This document shows, in pieces, positions 36,117-45,688 of a DNA stretch of 64,000 nucleotides. The notes below the pieces were generated by a model. That model worked only from the letters and a program-made list of their open reading frames with translations, was not told the origin of the DNA and did no database searches. How positions within the stretch are numbered: the stretch's first letter is position 1; the number at the start of each line of letters is the position of its first letter. The position numbers and the translations under genes were made by a program. Source of the DNA: Chitinophaga sp. YR627 (GTDB taxonomy: Bacteria; Bacteroidota; Bacteroidia; Chitinophagales; Chitinophagaceae); the NCBI RefSeq assembly GCF_900114995.1, contig NZ_FOUX01000003.1, positions 930,001-994,000 of the forward strand, written 5' to 3'.

Positions 36117-37160
36117 TCAACCTTTATTAGCCAACTGACCACAGGCCGCATCGATGTCTTTACCACGACTACGACGAAGACGGGCATTTACCCTGTTTTT
36201 GGACAGGTATTCCATGAATGCCTCGGCAACGTCCTCATCCGGCTTCATGAAGCGGGCGTTGGAAATTGGGTTGTACTCAATAATGTTGACCAGATCTGCA
36301 GGTACCTGGCGGTATATGCGGATCAGCTCATCGGCATCTTTCAAGGAGTCGTTAAAGTCCTTAAAAAGAATATATTCGAAGGAGATCTGGTTCTGTGTTT
36401 CTTTATAGAAGTAGTTCAATGCTTCGATCAGTACCTTGAGGTTGTTGGTATCATTGATCGGCATGATCTGGCTGCGTTTTTCGTCATTGGCAGCATGCAG
36501 GGATAATGCGAGGTTGAATTTAACCTTATCGTCTCCCAGCTGACGGATCATTTTGGCTACGCCGGCGGTAGATACGGTGATACGTCTTGGGGACATACCG
36601 AGACCATCCGGAGAAGTGATACGCTCGATGGACTGCAATACGTTCTTATAGTTCAGGAGCGGTTCTCCCATACCCATATACACGATATTGCTGAGCTTTT
36701 TGCCATATGCTTCCATTGCCTGCTGGTTCAGGAGGGCCACTTCATCGTAAATTTCGTCGAAGTCCAGGTTACGCTTACGGTCCATATAACCGGTTGCGCA
36801 GAACTTGCAGCTCAGGCTGCAACCCACCTGGGAAGATACGCAGGCGGTCTGACGGGTGTCAGTAGGGATCAATACCCCTTCTACCATATGCCCGTCATGC
36901 AGCCGGAAACGGCTCTTGATCGTGCCGTCATCGCTGTGCTGGGTAGTATCTGTCGTGATTGCCGGAAGACTGAAATGTTCTTCCAGTTTACTGCGTAAGT
37001 CTTTGGAAATGTTGGTCATAGCTTCGAAGCTGGAAGCGTGTTTCAGCCACAGCCACTCATACACCTGTTTGGCGCGGAAAGGCTTTTCCTCTATAGACCC
37101 AAAGTATTTCTGTAATTCCGGTAAGCTGAGGTGCCGGATATTTGTTTTGCCCGATTTCAT
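36117..37160 (-). CDS. rlmN: 23S rRNA (A2503-C2)/tRNA (A37-C2) methyltransferase RlmN
   Basis: A 347-residue radical SAM enzyme. The Cx3Cx2C cluster motif is CSLSCKFC (Cys114, Cys118, Cys121), GMGEPLLNY is the SAM-binding motif, and the C-terminal catalytic Cys340 is in AACGQLANKG. It methylates C2 of A2503 in 23S rRNA and of A37 in some tRNAs, which supports translational accuracy. It is the first gene of a three-gene RNA-modification operon with two pseudouridine synthases. Confidence 0.96.
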   Translation of the reverse strand: MKSGKTNIRHLSLPELQKYFGSIEEKPFRAKQVYEWLWLKHASSFEAMTNISKDLRSKLEEHFSLPAITTDTTQHSDDGTIKSRFRLHDGHMVEGVLIPTDTRQTACVSSQVGCSLSCKFCATGYMDRKRNLDFDEIYDEVALLNQQAMEAYGKKLSNIVYMGMGEPLLNYKNVLQSIERITSPDGLGMSPRRITVSTAGVAKMIRQLGDDKVKFNLALSLHAANDEKRSQIMPINDTNNLKVLIEALNYFYKETQNQISFEYILFKDFNDSLKDADELIRIYRQVPADLVNIIEYNPISNARFMKPDEDVAEAFMEYLSKNRVNARLRRSRGKDIDAACGQLANKG

Positions 37161-37502
37161 TCCTGACCTTTAATTGAGATAATGTCTGCCTTACGGCAGT
37201 CGGTAGTAAGCGGCAAAGGTACGACATTTTATCCACGCACCATCAGGAAACGGGTAGATCCTCTACAGATAAGGGTTCCCGGCTAATATTCGGCTATTTC
37301 TCCGTTGTATATCGCTATTATACCGCTATTACGCCGCTATCCCTTCGCTCATGAGCGGAGGGATAGCGGCGTAATAGCGGCGTAGTAAGGGTTTAATCGA
37401 AGAAACAGGCCATTTTAGCGTAGAAAACAGCCCCTGTATTGGTATTACCCCCGATTCCACTACATTTACAACCTTTATTAACCAAAGCAATCCATCCAAG
37501 CA
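37161..37502. other. Divergent intergenic region rlmN-thiolase
   Basis: 342 nt without a gene. It is dominated by a 58-bp palindrome (37323-37380) flanked by CGCTATTA-type repeats. A TACATTTA (37461-37468), 7 of 8 to the -7 consensus, may serve the thiolase gene. Confidence 0.6.
37323..37380. repeat. 58-bp near-perfect palindrome
   Basis: 22-bp arms (CCGCTATTACG... and its complement) are exact. One T/G mismatch follows, and the 12-nt centre CGCTCATGAGCG is itself palindromic. The arms hold tandem CGCTAT units that continue outwards. It lies between divergent genes, so it is not a simple terminator. Confidence 0.85.
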
Positions 37503-38705
37503 ATGCAAGCTGCTTATATAGTAGACGCGGTCCGCACCCCAATAGGCCGTTATGGTGGGGTTCTGAGTACGATCCGGCCAGACGATATGCTGGCTCACCT
37601 GATCAAAGCCATTCTTGAACGCAATCCGACATTAGATCCTGCTGGTATTGAAGATGTTATAGCCGGCGCTACCAACCAGGCCGGTGAAGATAACCGGGAT
37701 GTGGCCCGTATGGCTGCCTTACTGGCCGGACTGCCGGTGACGGTACCAGGTAATACGGTTAATCGCCTCTGTGCCTCGGGTATGCAGGCTATCATGGATG
37801 CAGCAAGGGCCATTATGTGCGGAGATGGAGATGTGTATCTCGCCGGAGGAGTGGAAAGTATGACCCGCGCTCCTTTAGTGATGCCAAAGGCAGACGGCGC
37901 CTTCAGCCGTAAAACAGAAATCTATGACTCTACCATAGGCTGGCGCTTTACCAATAAGAAGCTGGCAGACATGTATCATCCCTATTCCATGGGCGAAACG
38001 GCAGAGAATGTCGCCCGTCAGTGGAATATCAGCAGGGAGGAACAGGACTTATTTGCTTATCAGAGCCAGCTGAAGTATAAAACTGCCTATGACGCCGGCA
38101 AATGGGCAGCAGAGATCATCCCGATAGCGATCACCCCTAACAAACAGGGACAGGTGATCATCAGCGATGACGAACCACCAAGGGAAACATCCCTGGATAA
38201 GCTGGCAGGCCTAAAACCTGCTTTTGCCAAAGAAGGGAGTGTCACTGCAGGTAATTCCGCCGGTATCAACGATGGTGCTGCCTGTGTGCTGGTAGTGTCT
38301 GAACAGGCATTGAAACAATATAACCTGAAACCACTCATGCAGATAAAGGCCATGGCGGTGGCAGGGGTAGATCCTTCGATTATGGGCATCGGTCCGGTAC
38401 CTGCTTCACAGAAAGCATTACACCGGGCAGGGCTCACAGTAGATCAGCTTGATCTGATCGAATTGAATGAGGCATTTGCGGTGCAGGCCCTGGCTTGTAT
38501 CCGTGACCTCGGACTGGATACTTCGAAGATCAATGTGAACGGAGGCTCTATTGCCATCGGGCATCCGCTGGGATGTACGGGCGCGCGGATTGCAGCTACA
38601 CTGTTGCATGAATTCAAACGCAGGCCACAGGCCAAGTATGGACTGACCACCATGTGTGTGGGAGTGGGACAGGGTGCTGCGATGATTTACGAGAACCTGG
38701 TATAG
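37503..38705 (+). CDS. Acetyl-CoA acyltransferase (thiolase, PcaF/FadA type)
   Basis: A 400-residue thiolase. Catalytic residues: nucleophile Cys90 in NRLCASGMQA, His354 in AIGHPLGCTG and Cys385 in MCVGVGQGAA. The N-terminal NQAGEDNRDVARMA resembles beta-ketoadipyl-CoA thiolases, though 3-ketoacyl-CoA thiolase of beta-oxidation is equally possible. No companion hydratase or dehydrogenase gene is adjacent, so the pathway is unresolved. It is followed by a strong hairpin. Confidence 0.92.
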   Translation: MQAAYIVDAVRTPIGRYGGVLSTIRPDDMLAHLIKAILERNPTLDPAGIEDVIAGATNQAGEDNRDVARMAALLAGLPVTVPGNTVNRLCASGMQAIMDAARAIMCGDGDVYLAGGVESMTRAPLVMPKADGAFSRKTEIYDSTIGWRFTNKKLADMYHPYSMGETAENVARQWNISREEQDLFAYQSQLKYKTAYDAGKWAAEIIPIAITPNKQGQVIISDDEPPRETSLDKLAGLKPAFAKEGSVTAGNSAGINDGAACVLVVSEQALKQYNLKPLMQIKAMAVAGVDPSIMGIGPVPASQKALHRAGLTVDQLDLIELNEAFAVQALACIRDLGLDTSKINVNGGSIAIGHPLGCTGARIAATLLHEFKRRPQAKYGLTTMCVGVGQGAAMIYENLV

Positions 38706-38715
38706 GAAAATAAAG

Positions 38716-38747
38716 AACGGGCGGTCGGAGTCTCCCGGCCGCCCGTT
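38716..38747. terminator. Bidirectional terminator between thiolase and sigma factor genes
   Basis: 13-bp stem AACGGGCGGTCGG / CCGGCCGCCCGTT with one T/G mismatch and a 6-nt loop. It has a T-rich tail on the minus strand, towards which the sigma factor gene reads. Confidence 0.75.
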
Positions 38748-38766
38748 GATGGCAAGCAAAAAAGGA

Positions 38767-39348
38767 TTACAAACAAATCTGTTTCTCCGTCATCATCTTC
38801 CGGAGATTTATCAGGCCATATCTCATACGGCCCAATGCGGTATTGATACTCACCTGGGTGAGATCGGCAATTTCTTTGAAACTCAGGTCTGCGTAATGGC
38901 GGAGGATGATCACCTCGCGCTGTTCTTCCGGCAGCAGGTCGAGCATACGTCTTACACGATCGTGGCTCTGTGCCGTGATCATTTTTTCTTCTGCACTGCT
39001 CTCGCTGAAATTCAATACGTTGAAAATATCTTTGTCGTCGCTGGTCTTGATGATAGGAGTACGCTTGATCTTACGGAAGTGATCCACACACAGGTTATGT
39101 GCAATACGCATCGCCCAGGGGAGGAATTTTCCTTTTTCCGTATAGCGTTCAGCTCTGATAGTATCTATGATCTTTATAAAGGTATCCTGGAAAATGTCTT
39201 CTGCCAGGAAAGCGTCTTTCACAAGTAATACGATAGAGGTATAGAGCTTATCTTTGTGTCTGTGCACTAATTCTTCCAATGCCGAAGCGTGACCCTTTTT
39301 GAAGAGGGTAATTAGCTGCTCATCACTTAGTTTGTACATTATTTGCAT
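38767..39348 (-). CDS. RNA polymerase sigma-70 factor, ECF-like
   Basis: A 193-residue sigma factor with region 2 (AEDIFQDTFIKIIDTI, PWAMRIAHNLCVDHFRK) and region 4 (LPEEQREVIILRHYADLSFKEIADLTQVSINTALGRMRYG). The linker (about residues 105-125) is short. Start 39348, or 39339 three codons later. No anti-sigma factor or SusC/D genes are adjacent, unlike the many Bacteroidota ECF sigmas tied to polysaccharide loci, so control may be transcriptional. A possible -7 element (TATTTTTA, minus, 39382-39375) precedes it. Confidence 0.93.
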   Translation of the reverse strand: MQIMYKLSDEQLITLFKKGHASALEELVHRHKDKLYTSIVLLVKDAFLAEDIFQDTFIKIIDTIRAERYTEKGKFLPWAMRIAHNLCVDHFRKIKRTPIIKTSDDKDIFNVLNFSESSAEEKMITAQSHDRVRRMLDLLPEEQREVIILRHYADLSFKEIADLTQVSINTALGRMRYGLINLRKMMTEKQICL

Positions 39349-39661
39349 AAACTTCTACAATAGCGGGTTTATAATAAAAATAGGACTTGTGACAGTCGTA
39401 GGAAAAATGTGTAGAGTTTATGCTATAATAGGTAGTTTTAGTGGTTATAAATCTGAACCTGAGAAGACGTTCAGGTTTCATCTAATGCAAATATAAAGTA
39501 ATAGTTCAATAAAACAATCCCTCATTTGTGCAATTTTCCTGTCATTTAATATAGCCACAACCCCACGGAATTGACCGGCCCTTGCAGGTTTCGCCTGTAA
39601 CGCGTTCAGGTAGAATGGAATGCTGCCGGAATGGTTTACTTTCAGTATTTTTACATCCATT
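39349..39661. other. Divergent intergenic region sigma factor-uvrA
   Basis: 313 nt without a gene. It holds promoter-like TATTTTTA elements for both directions (minus 39382-39375, plus 39646-39653) and a small inverted repeat AACCTGA / TCAGGTT (39456-39477). Nothing else stands out. Confidence 0.5.
39646..39653 (+). promoter_or_regulatory. Possible -7 element of uvrA
   Basis: TATTTTTA, 7 of 8 to TAnnTTTG, 8 nt before ATG 39662 and inside the apparent N-terminal extension. Confidence 0.35.
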
Positions 39662-42478
39662 ATGGCTACTAAAGTGAAGAAAACGGAAACAATAACTGAA
39701 GCTCAGTCAGTTAGTACGCAAGATCAGATTTTCATTAAGGGCGCACGCGTTCACAACCTCAAAAATGTTAGCGTAGGCATTCCAAGAAGCAAGCTGGTAG
39801 TGGTAACCGGAGTCTCCGGTTCAGGCAAGTCTTCACTGACCATGGACACATTGTATGCTGAAGGTCAGCGCCGCTATGCGGAGAGCCTCAGCGCTTATGC
39901 CCGTCAGTTCCTTATGCGCATGAACAAACCTGATGTTGATTACATCAAGGGGATTTGTCCTGCCATCGCCATCGAGCAAAAAGTGATCACCCGTACACCA
40001 CGTTCTACCGTGGGCTCTATGACGGAGATATATGACTACCTCCGCCTCTTTTTTGCCCGTATCGGCAAAACATACTCTCCTGTATCCGGTCAGCTCGTAA
40101 AGAAACACGAGGTGAGCGATGTGGTGGATTATATCAAAAAATTGCCCGCCGGGTCGAAGATACAATTGCTGGTTACCTTCCGCCGTCACGAAAAACGCGA
40201 CGTGAAGGAAGAATTGCAGATCCTGATGCAGAAAGGTTTTTCCCGGCTGTATGTAAAGGAAAAAGGCAATGGTTCCCTGCTGCGTATCGAAGAACTGCTG
40301 GACGAAAAGAAACCAACGCTCCCCAAAGAGGCTTACCTGCTGGTAGACCGTCTGGTGGCAAAGGAATTTGAAGAAGATGACCTGCACCGTATTGGTGACA
40401 GTGTGCAGACTTCATTTTACGAAAGCGAGGGCGACTGTCTGGTAGAGGTAAATGGCGCGGAGATGAAACATTTCTCCAACCGTTTTGAACTCGATGGCAT
40501 GCAGTTCGAAGAACCAGTCCCCAACCTGTTCTCTTTCAACAATCCTTATGGTGCTTGTCCGGTGTGTGAAGGTTTTGGCCATGTGCTGGGTATCGATGCC
40601 GACCTGGTCATTCCTGACAAACGCCTGAGTGTATATGAAAACGCCATCGCTCCCTGGAGAGGTGAGAAGATGGGCGAATACAAGGAAGCGCTGATAAAAG
40701 CCTCCCGTAAGTTCAATTTCCCGATCCACAAACCGATCGTTGATCTTACGGATGAGCAGTACCAGTTGCTCTGGACAGGTAACGAGCATTTCTACGGACT
40801 GAACGAGTTTTTCAAAATGGTGGAGCAGAACCTGTACAAAGTACAGTACCGTGTGCTGCAATCCCGCTACCGTGGCCGGACTGGTTGTCCGGAATGCGGA
40901 GGAGGCCGCCTGAGAAAAGAAGCGCTATACATCAAAATAGCAGGCGCTAACATCGCGCAACTGGTAGATATGCCGGTAAGCAACCTCTACGAATGGTTCC
41001 AGCAACTACAGCTGTCAGAATATGATCAGCAGGTAGCAAAGAGAATACTCGTGGAAATTGATCACCGTCTGAAGACATTACTTGATGTAGGTCTCGGTTA
41101 TCTTACCCTGAACCGTGTGGCCAACACGTTAAGTGGTGGTGAAAGTCAGCGTATTCAGCTGACCCGCTCGCTGGGTAGCAATCTGACCAATTCCATGTAC
41201 ATACTCGATGAACCAAGTATCGGTCTGCATGCACGCGATACGCATCGCCTCATTGGTGTACTGAAGGAACTGCGTGACCTGGGTAACACCGTTGTCGTAG
41301 TAGAACACGATGAGATGATGATGGAAGAAGCCGACTATATCATCGATATGGGACCACTGGCCAGTCACCTGGGTGGTGAGGTGATCTTCGCAGGTAATTA
41401 CCAGGAAATCCTGAAAGACAGTAAAAGTCTGACAGGTAGATACCTCAGCGGACAGCTGAGCATCGAGCCGCCGATTAAACTCCGTAAATGGAAAAAGGCG
41501 ATTTCTCTCGAAGGTTGTCGTCAGCATAACCTGAAAAATATCGACGTAGATTTTCCTTTACAGGTACTGACTGTTGTGAGCGGTGTGAGCGGATCAGGTA
41601 AGACCACACTGGTAAAACAGATCCTCTATCCGGCCCTCATGAAACTAAAAGGTGAATTTGCAGATCGCGTAGGTCAGCACCGTGCATTGAAAGGCGCCGT
41701 GGATGATATCACACAGATCGAAATGGTGGACCAGAATCCGATCGGTAAATCATCCCGTTCTAACCCGGTTACTTATATCAAAGCATATGACGAAATCCGT
41801 GATCTGTATGCGAAGCAGCAGCTGAGCAAAATGCGCGGATTCCAGCCAAAACATTTCTCTTTCAACGTAGATGGCGGCCGTTGCGACGCCTGCAAGGGAG
41901 AAGGAGAAGTAATTGTGGAAATGCAGTTCCTGGCAGACGTACACCTGCAATGTGAAACCTGCGGTGGCCGTCGTTTCAAGGAAGAAGTACTGGAAGTGAC
42001 CTATAAAGGCAAAAACATCTACGACGTACTTGAGATGAGCGTAGAAGAGTCGCTGGAGTTCTTCAAAGATGAAAAAGACGTGTGTAACAAGATCCGTCCG
42101 CTGAGCGATGTGGGCCTGGGTTATGTGAAACTCGGTCAGAGCAGTGATACACTGAGCGGTGGCGAAGCACAGCGTGTGAAACTGGCTTCCTTCCTCGGTA
42201 AAGGAAAAGCACAGGGACATATCCTGTTCATCTTTGATGAACCGACCACCGGTCTCCACTTCCATGACATCAAGAAACTATTGGCTTCCTTTAATGCTCT
42301 GATCGATCAGGGACACAGCGTACTGGTAATTGAACACAACATCGACGTGATCCGCAGCGCTGACTGGGTAATTGACCTGGGCCCTGAGGGAGGCGCCGGT
42401 GGCGGACAGTTATTGTATGCGGGATTGCCGGAGGGGCTGAAGGATGTGAAGGAGAGTTATACGGGGAAATACCTGTAA
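39662..42478 (+). CDS. uvrA: Excinuclease ABC subunit UvrA
   Basis: A 938-residue damage-recognition ATPase of nucleotide excision repair; as a dimer it loads UvrB on damaged DNA. Two ABC modules are intact: Walker A GVSGSGKSSL and GVSGSGKTTL, with signatures LSGGESQRIQL and LSGGEAQRVKL. Zinc-binding CxxC pairs are seen (CPVCEGFGH, CPECGGGR, CDACKGEG, CETCGG). ATG 39662 (MATKVKKTE) is preferred over an upstream ATG at 39620, because a promoter-like element lies between them. The stop abuts repeat element B. Confidence 0.97.
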   Translation: MATKVKKTETITEAQSVSTQDQIFIKGARVHNLKNVSVGIPRSKLVVVTGVSGSGKSSLTMDTLYAEGQRRYAESLSAYARQFLMRMNKPDVDYIKGICPAIAIEQKVITRTPRSTVGSMTEIYDYLRLFFARIGKTYSPVSGQLVKKHEVSDVVDYIKKLPAGSKIQLLVTFRRHEKRDVKEELQILMQKGFSRLYVKEKGNGSLLRIEELLDEKKPTLPKEAYLLVDRLVAKEFEEDDLHRIGDSVQTSFYESEGDCLVEVNGAEMKHFSNRFELDGMQFEEPVPNLFSFNNPYGACPVCEGFGHVLGIDADLVIPDKRLSVYENAIAPWRGEKMGEYKEALIKASRKFNFPIHKPIVDLTDEQYQLLWTGNEHFYGLNEFFKMVEQNLYKVQYRVLQSRYRGRTGCPECGGGRLRKEALYIKIAGANIAQLVDMPVSNLYEWFQQLQLSEYDQQVAKRILVEIDHRLKTLLDVGLGYLTLNRVANTLSGGESQRIQLTRSLGSNLTNSMYILDEPSIGLHARDTHRLIGVLKELRDLGNTVVVVEHDEMMMEEADYIIDMGPLASHLGGEVIFAGNYQEILKDSKSLTGRYLSGQLSIEPPIKLRKWKKAISLEGCRQHNLKNIDVDFPLQVLTVVSGVSGSGKTTLVKQILYPALMKLKGEFADRVGQHRALKGAVDDITQIEMVDQNPIGKSSRSNPVTYIKAYDEIRDLYAKQQLSKMRGFQPKHFSFNVDGGRCDACKGEGEVIVEMQFLADVHLQCETCGGRRFKEEVLEVTYKGKNIYDVLEMSVEESLEFFKDEKDVCNKIRPLSDVGLGYVKLGQSSDTLSGGEAQRVKLASFLGKGKAQGHILFIFDEPTTGLHFHDIKKLLASFNALIDQGHSVLVIEHNIDVIRSADWVIDLGPEGGAGGGQLLYAGLPEGLKDVKESYTGKYL

Positions 42479-42672
42479 ATAATTAGGAAATTTGGAATTA
42501 ACAATTAGGAATTAATTCTGTAATTGATTGATTAGTAATTAAGTGTATCGATGCTGAAAATGGCATTGAGATAAAATAAAAAAGCTGCGGAGATGATCTC
42601 GCAGCTTTTTTATTTTATGGAAGTACATTGGGACAGGCCCAATTCCTAATTGATAATTCCTAATTCGTAATT
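42478..42672. repeat. Inverted heptamer-array element B
   Basis: Core arms 42494-42513 and 42641-42660 are inverted copies with one mismatch in 20, extending less exactly to the stop codons of uvrA and the DUF4293 gene. The right arm reads as AATTCCT-AATTGAT-AATTCCT heptamers continuing AATTCGT. A strong hairpin lies between the arms. Confidence 0.75.
42571..42618. terminator. Bidirectional terminator between uvrA and the DUF4293 gene
   Basis: Perfect 19-bp stem ATAAAATAAAAAAGCTGCG and its complement, with a 10-nt loop that can pair further (AGAT/ATCT). A and T tracts on both sides. Confidence 0.88.
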
Positions 42673-42676
42673 GAAT

Positions 42677-43117
42677 TTATCTGAGTCTGTCCAGTGACTT
42701 AATCAGCTTCTCATCCTTGAAAATGCCTCTTGCCGCCAGCAGCAAAAAGATAAATATCAGGACTGGCAGGAAAGCGCCTGGCAGATAAGTGGCAGTAGTG
42801 ATCAGTTTGCCCTGAGCCTGGAGCTCATTAGCACTATCCTGTACTTTGAAGTATTGGAGGGCAATGGCTGCTAAAGACAGCAGAATATTCAGTATGGTCA
42901 GTCTGAACTGTAATTTGCGGTTTTTGAACAGGAAAATACAGAACAGGGCCAATCCTACTACCAGCATCAGCACCAGAAACACTATAAAGCTCGACTGTGC
43001 ATTGAAATATCTGATCGATCCGTCGTTAAGGGTAGCTTTCCAGATATTCAGGAACCAGGTACCGATACCGGCCGCAGCCGCTAATAAAAGGTAAAGACTT
43101 TGAATGCGTTGTATCAT
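42677..43117 (-). CDS. DUF4293 family membrane protein
   Basis: A 146-residue membrane protein with four hydrophobic helices (about residues 6-24, 42-64, 72-90 and 110-130). The N-terminus MIQRIQSLYLLLAAAAG is the DUF4293 hallmark, a Bacteroidota family of unknown function. Stand-alone gene, convergent with uvrA. Confidence 0.88.
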   Translation of the reverse strand: MIQRIQSLYLLLAAAAGIGTWFLNIWKATLNDGSIRYFNAQSSFIVFLVLMLVVGLALFCIFLFKNRKLQFRLTILNILLSLAAIALQYFKVQDSANELQAQGKLITTATYLPGAFLPVLIFIFLLLAARGIFKDEKLIKSLDRLR

Positions 43118-43203
43118 GTTTGTCAGGGAGATTTACCGGGTAAAAATAAGTAAATATTGTGAACCTACTCTTTCGTGGTACTCACTGTTCCTCCAATACT
43201 TCG

Positions 43204-43210
43204 TATATTG
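43204..43210 (+). promoter_or_regulatory. -7-like element of maeB
   Basis: TATATTG (TAnnTTG variant), 27 nt before ATG 43238 and inside the longer ORF (43175). Confidence 0.4.
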
Positions 43211-43237
43211 CACGCCCAAGAACAATCTTTTATTGAA

Positions 43238-45523
43238 ATGGCAAGAAAACAGAACAAGCAGGATGCACTGGATTACCATGCATTGGGGCGGCCTGGAAAA
43301 ATTGAAGTAATACCTACAAAGAACACCAAGACACAATGGGACCTTTCACTGGCTTACTCTCCCGGAGTAGCAGAGCCATGTAAGGAGATCGCCAAAGACG
43401 TAGAGAATGTGTACAAATATACCGCCAAAGGGAATCTGGTTGCGGTGATCAGTAATGGTACGGCAGTACTTGGTCTGGGCGATATTGGTCCGGAAGCGGG
43501 TAAACCGGTAATGGAAGGTAAAGCCGTATTGTTCAAAATCTTTGCAGATATCGATGTATTTGACATTGAACTGAACACCAAGAACGTGGACGAGTTTGTA
43601 CAGGTTGTGAAAGCGATGGAACCAACTTTCGGTGGTATCAACCTGGAAGATATCAAAAGTCCGGAGTGCTTTGCCATAGAAGAGCGTCTGAAAAAGGAAC
43701 TGAGAATTCCGATCATGCACGATGATCAGCATGGTACCGCCATCATTTCCAGTGCAGCCCTGCTGAACGCCCTGGAACTGGTGAAAAAAGACATTAACAA
43801 GGTTAATATCGTTATAAATGGCGCTGGTGCAGCTGCCATGGCCTGTGTGAAACTGTATGTATCACTGGGCGCGAATAAAGAAAATATCATCATGTTTGAC
43901 AAGGATGGCGTGATCAATACTTCCCGTCCTAATTTGTCAGATATGCACAAACAGTTCGCTACAACTTCAACTGTAACTGAACTGGCGGAAGCGCTGAAAG
44001 GTGCGGACGTATTTGTTGGTCTGTCAGTTGGTAACGTTGTTACCCCTAACATGATCAAGAGCATGGCGGATAATCCGATCGTGTTTGCAATGGCCAATCC
44101 GGATCCGGAGATCGCTTATGATCTGGCTGTTGCATCCCGTCCTGATGTCATCATGTGTACCGGTCGTTCAGATCATCCTAACCAGGTGAATAACGTACTG
44201 GGTTTCCCTTATATCTTCCGTGGAGCGCTGGACGTACGTGCTACCCAGATCAACGAAGAGATGAAACTGGCAGCAGTACATGCGCTGGCAGAGCTGGCGA
44301 AAGAATCCGTACCGGATATCGTGAACCTCGCTTACAATGAAAGAAACCTGTTTTTCGGTCCGAGATATATCATTCCAAAACCACTGGATCCGCGTTTGCT
44401 GAGCCACGTAGCTCCTGCGGTAGCGAAAGCAGCGATGGACAGCGGTGTAGCGCAGCAGCCTATTACAGACTGGGACGCTTATGTAGAAGTACTGAACAAA
44501 CGTCTGGGCCTGGATAACCAGTTGTTCCGCGTGATCGGTACCAAAGCCCGTCAGGACCCACGTAAGGTTGTATTCGCGGAAGCGGATAACCTGAAAGTAC
44601 TGAAAGCTTCACAGGTAGTAAGGGAAGAGGGGATCGCGTATCCTATCCTGTTGGGTAATGAACTGCGTATCCGTAATCTGGCAGCAGAAAACGGTATCGA
44701 ACTGGATGACACAGTGATCATCGATCCGAAGAGCGATGAAATGAGTGAAAAACGTCATCATTTTGGTGAACTGTTCTTCAAAAAACGCCAACGTAAAGGA
44801 TTTAACCAGTACGAAGCGAAGAAAGTAATGCGTGAGCGTAACTACTTTGGTTGTATGCTGGTTGAAACAGGAGAAGCGGATGCGCTGATCTCTGGTCTGA
44901 CACGTAACTACCCTGATACTATTCGTCCGGCGTTACATGTGATCGGTATGGAGCCGAATGCAAAACGTGTGGCCGGTATGTATATCATCAATACAAAACG
45001 CGGTCCGCTGTTTCTGGGAGACACTACGGTGAACTTCAACCCTACTGCGGAAGAACTGGCGGAAATCACCCTGCTGGTGGCAAATGAAGTGAGACAGTTC
45101 AACATCACGCCACGTATCGCGATGCTGTCTTATTCCAGCTTTGGTTCCAGTGGTACAGCGGAAGCGCAGCTGGTGGCAAAAGCGCGTGATATTGTAAAAC
45201 AGAAAGATCCAACCCTGATCGTGGATGGTGAGATCCAGGCGGCGATGGCCTTTAACCAGGAGATCCTGAAGGATAGTTATCCTTTCAGCGAATTGCTGGG
45301 ACAGGAGGTTAACACGCTGATCTTCCCGAATCTGGCGGCAGGTAATATCGCATATAACCTTCTCCAGGAAGTAGCGGGCTTCGATGCTATCGGTCCGGTA
45401 TTGTTAGGTATGAAGAAACCTGTGCATATTCTTCAGCTGGGCAGCACTGTTCGTTCTATTGTGAACATGGTGAATATTGCGGTTGTGGATGCGCAGCATA
45501 AGTGTTGCGACGGGAAGAAGTAA
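43238..45523 (+). CDS. maeB: NADP-dependent malic enzyme with phosphotransacetylase-like C-terminus
   Basis: A 761-residue MaeB-type enzyme converting malate to pyruvate and CO2 with NADP+ reduction. The N-terminal malic enzyme domain has [17 protein letters not shown], the catalytic and metal segment [12 protein letters not shown], and the nucleotide fold [14 protein letters not shown]. The C-terminal third is a phosphotransacetylase-like domain ([20 protein letters not shown] ... [12 protein letters not shown]), thought to be regulatory (acetyl-CoA). ATG 43238 is chosen over the upstream GTG at 43175, since a promoter-like element lies between. Repeat element C follows. Confidence 0.95.
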   Translation: MARKQNKQDALDYHALGRPGKIEVIPTKNTKTQWDLSLAYSPGVAEPCKEIAKDVENVYKYTAKGNLVAVISNGTAVLGLGDIGPEAGKPVMEGKAVLFKIFADIDVFDIELNTKNVDEFVQVVKAMEPTFGGINLEDIKSPECFAIEERLKKELRIPIMHDDQHGTAIISSAALLNALELVKKDINKVNIVINGAGAAAMACVKLYVSLGANKENIIMFDKDGVINTSRPNLSDMHKQFATTSTVTELAEALKGADVFVGLSVGNVVTPNMIKSMADNPIVFAMANPDPEIAYDLAVASRPDVIMCTGRSDHPNQVNNVLGFPYIFRGALDVRATQINEEMKLAAVHALAELAKESVPDIVNLAYNERNLFFGPRYIIPKPLDPRLLSHVAPAVAKAAMDSGVAQQPITDWDAYVEVLNKRLGLDNQLFRVIGTKARQDPRKVVFAEADNLKVLKASQVVREEGIAYPILLGNELRIRNLAAENGIELDDTVIIDPKSDEMSEKRHHFGELFFKKRQRKGFNQYEAKKVMRERNYFGCMLVETGEADALISGLTRNYPDTIRPALHVIGMEPNAKRVAGMYIINTKRGPLFLGDTTVNFNPTAEELAEITLLVANEVRQFNITPRIAMLSYSSFGSSGTAEAQLVAKARDIVKQKDPTLIVDGEIQAAMAFNQEILKDSYPFSELLGQEVNTLIFPNLAAGNIAYNLLQEVAGFDAIGPVLLGMKKPVHILQLGSTVRSIVNMVNIAVVDAQHKCCDGKK

Positions 45524-45529
45524 GAGATT

Positions 45530-45685
45530 AATTAAGAATTAAAAATTAATAATTAAGAATTTTTGCGTCAATATCCTGAAGATGAATCAATAACGGTATT
45601 GATTTATTAACTTAATAAAAAGTTAGGGAATCTGGTATTATCGTAAGTCCACCAATTCTTAATTCTTAATTTTTAATTCTTAATT
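45530..45685. repeat. Inverted heptamer-array element C
   Basis: 32-nt arms 45530-45561 and 45654-45685, inverted with one mismatch. The right arm is AATTCTT-AATTCTT-AATTTTT-AATTCTT-AATT. The centre has only a small hairpin (AATCAATA / TATTGATT). It separates co-directional genes, and the right arm ends 3 nt before the TTG start of the next gene. Confidence 0.8.
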
Positions 45686-45688
45686 CTT

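Noticed and set aside
37329-37598. 89-residue minus-strand ORF over the 58-bp palindrome
   Set aside because: Overlaps the thiolase start and owes its length to the palindrome.
39833-40387. 184-residue minus-strand ORF inside uvrA
   Set aside because: Shadow of uvrA codon usage; no promoter or family resemblance.
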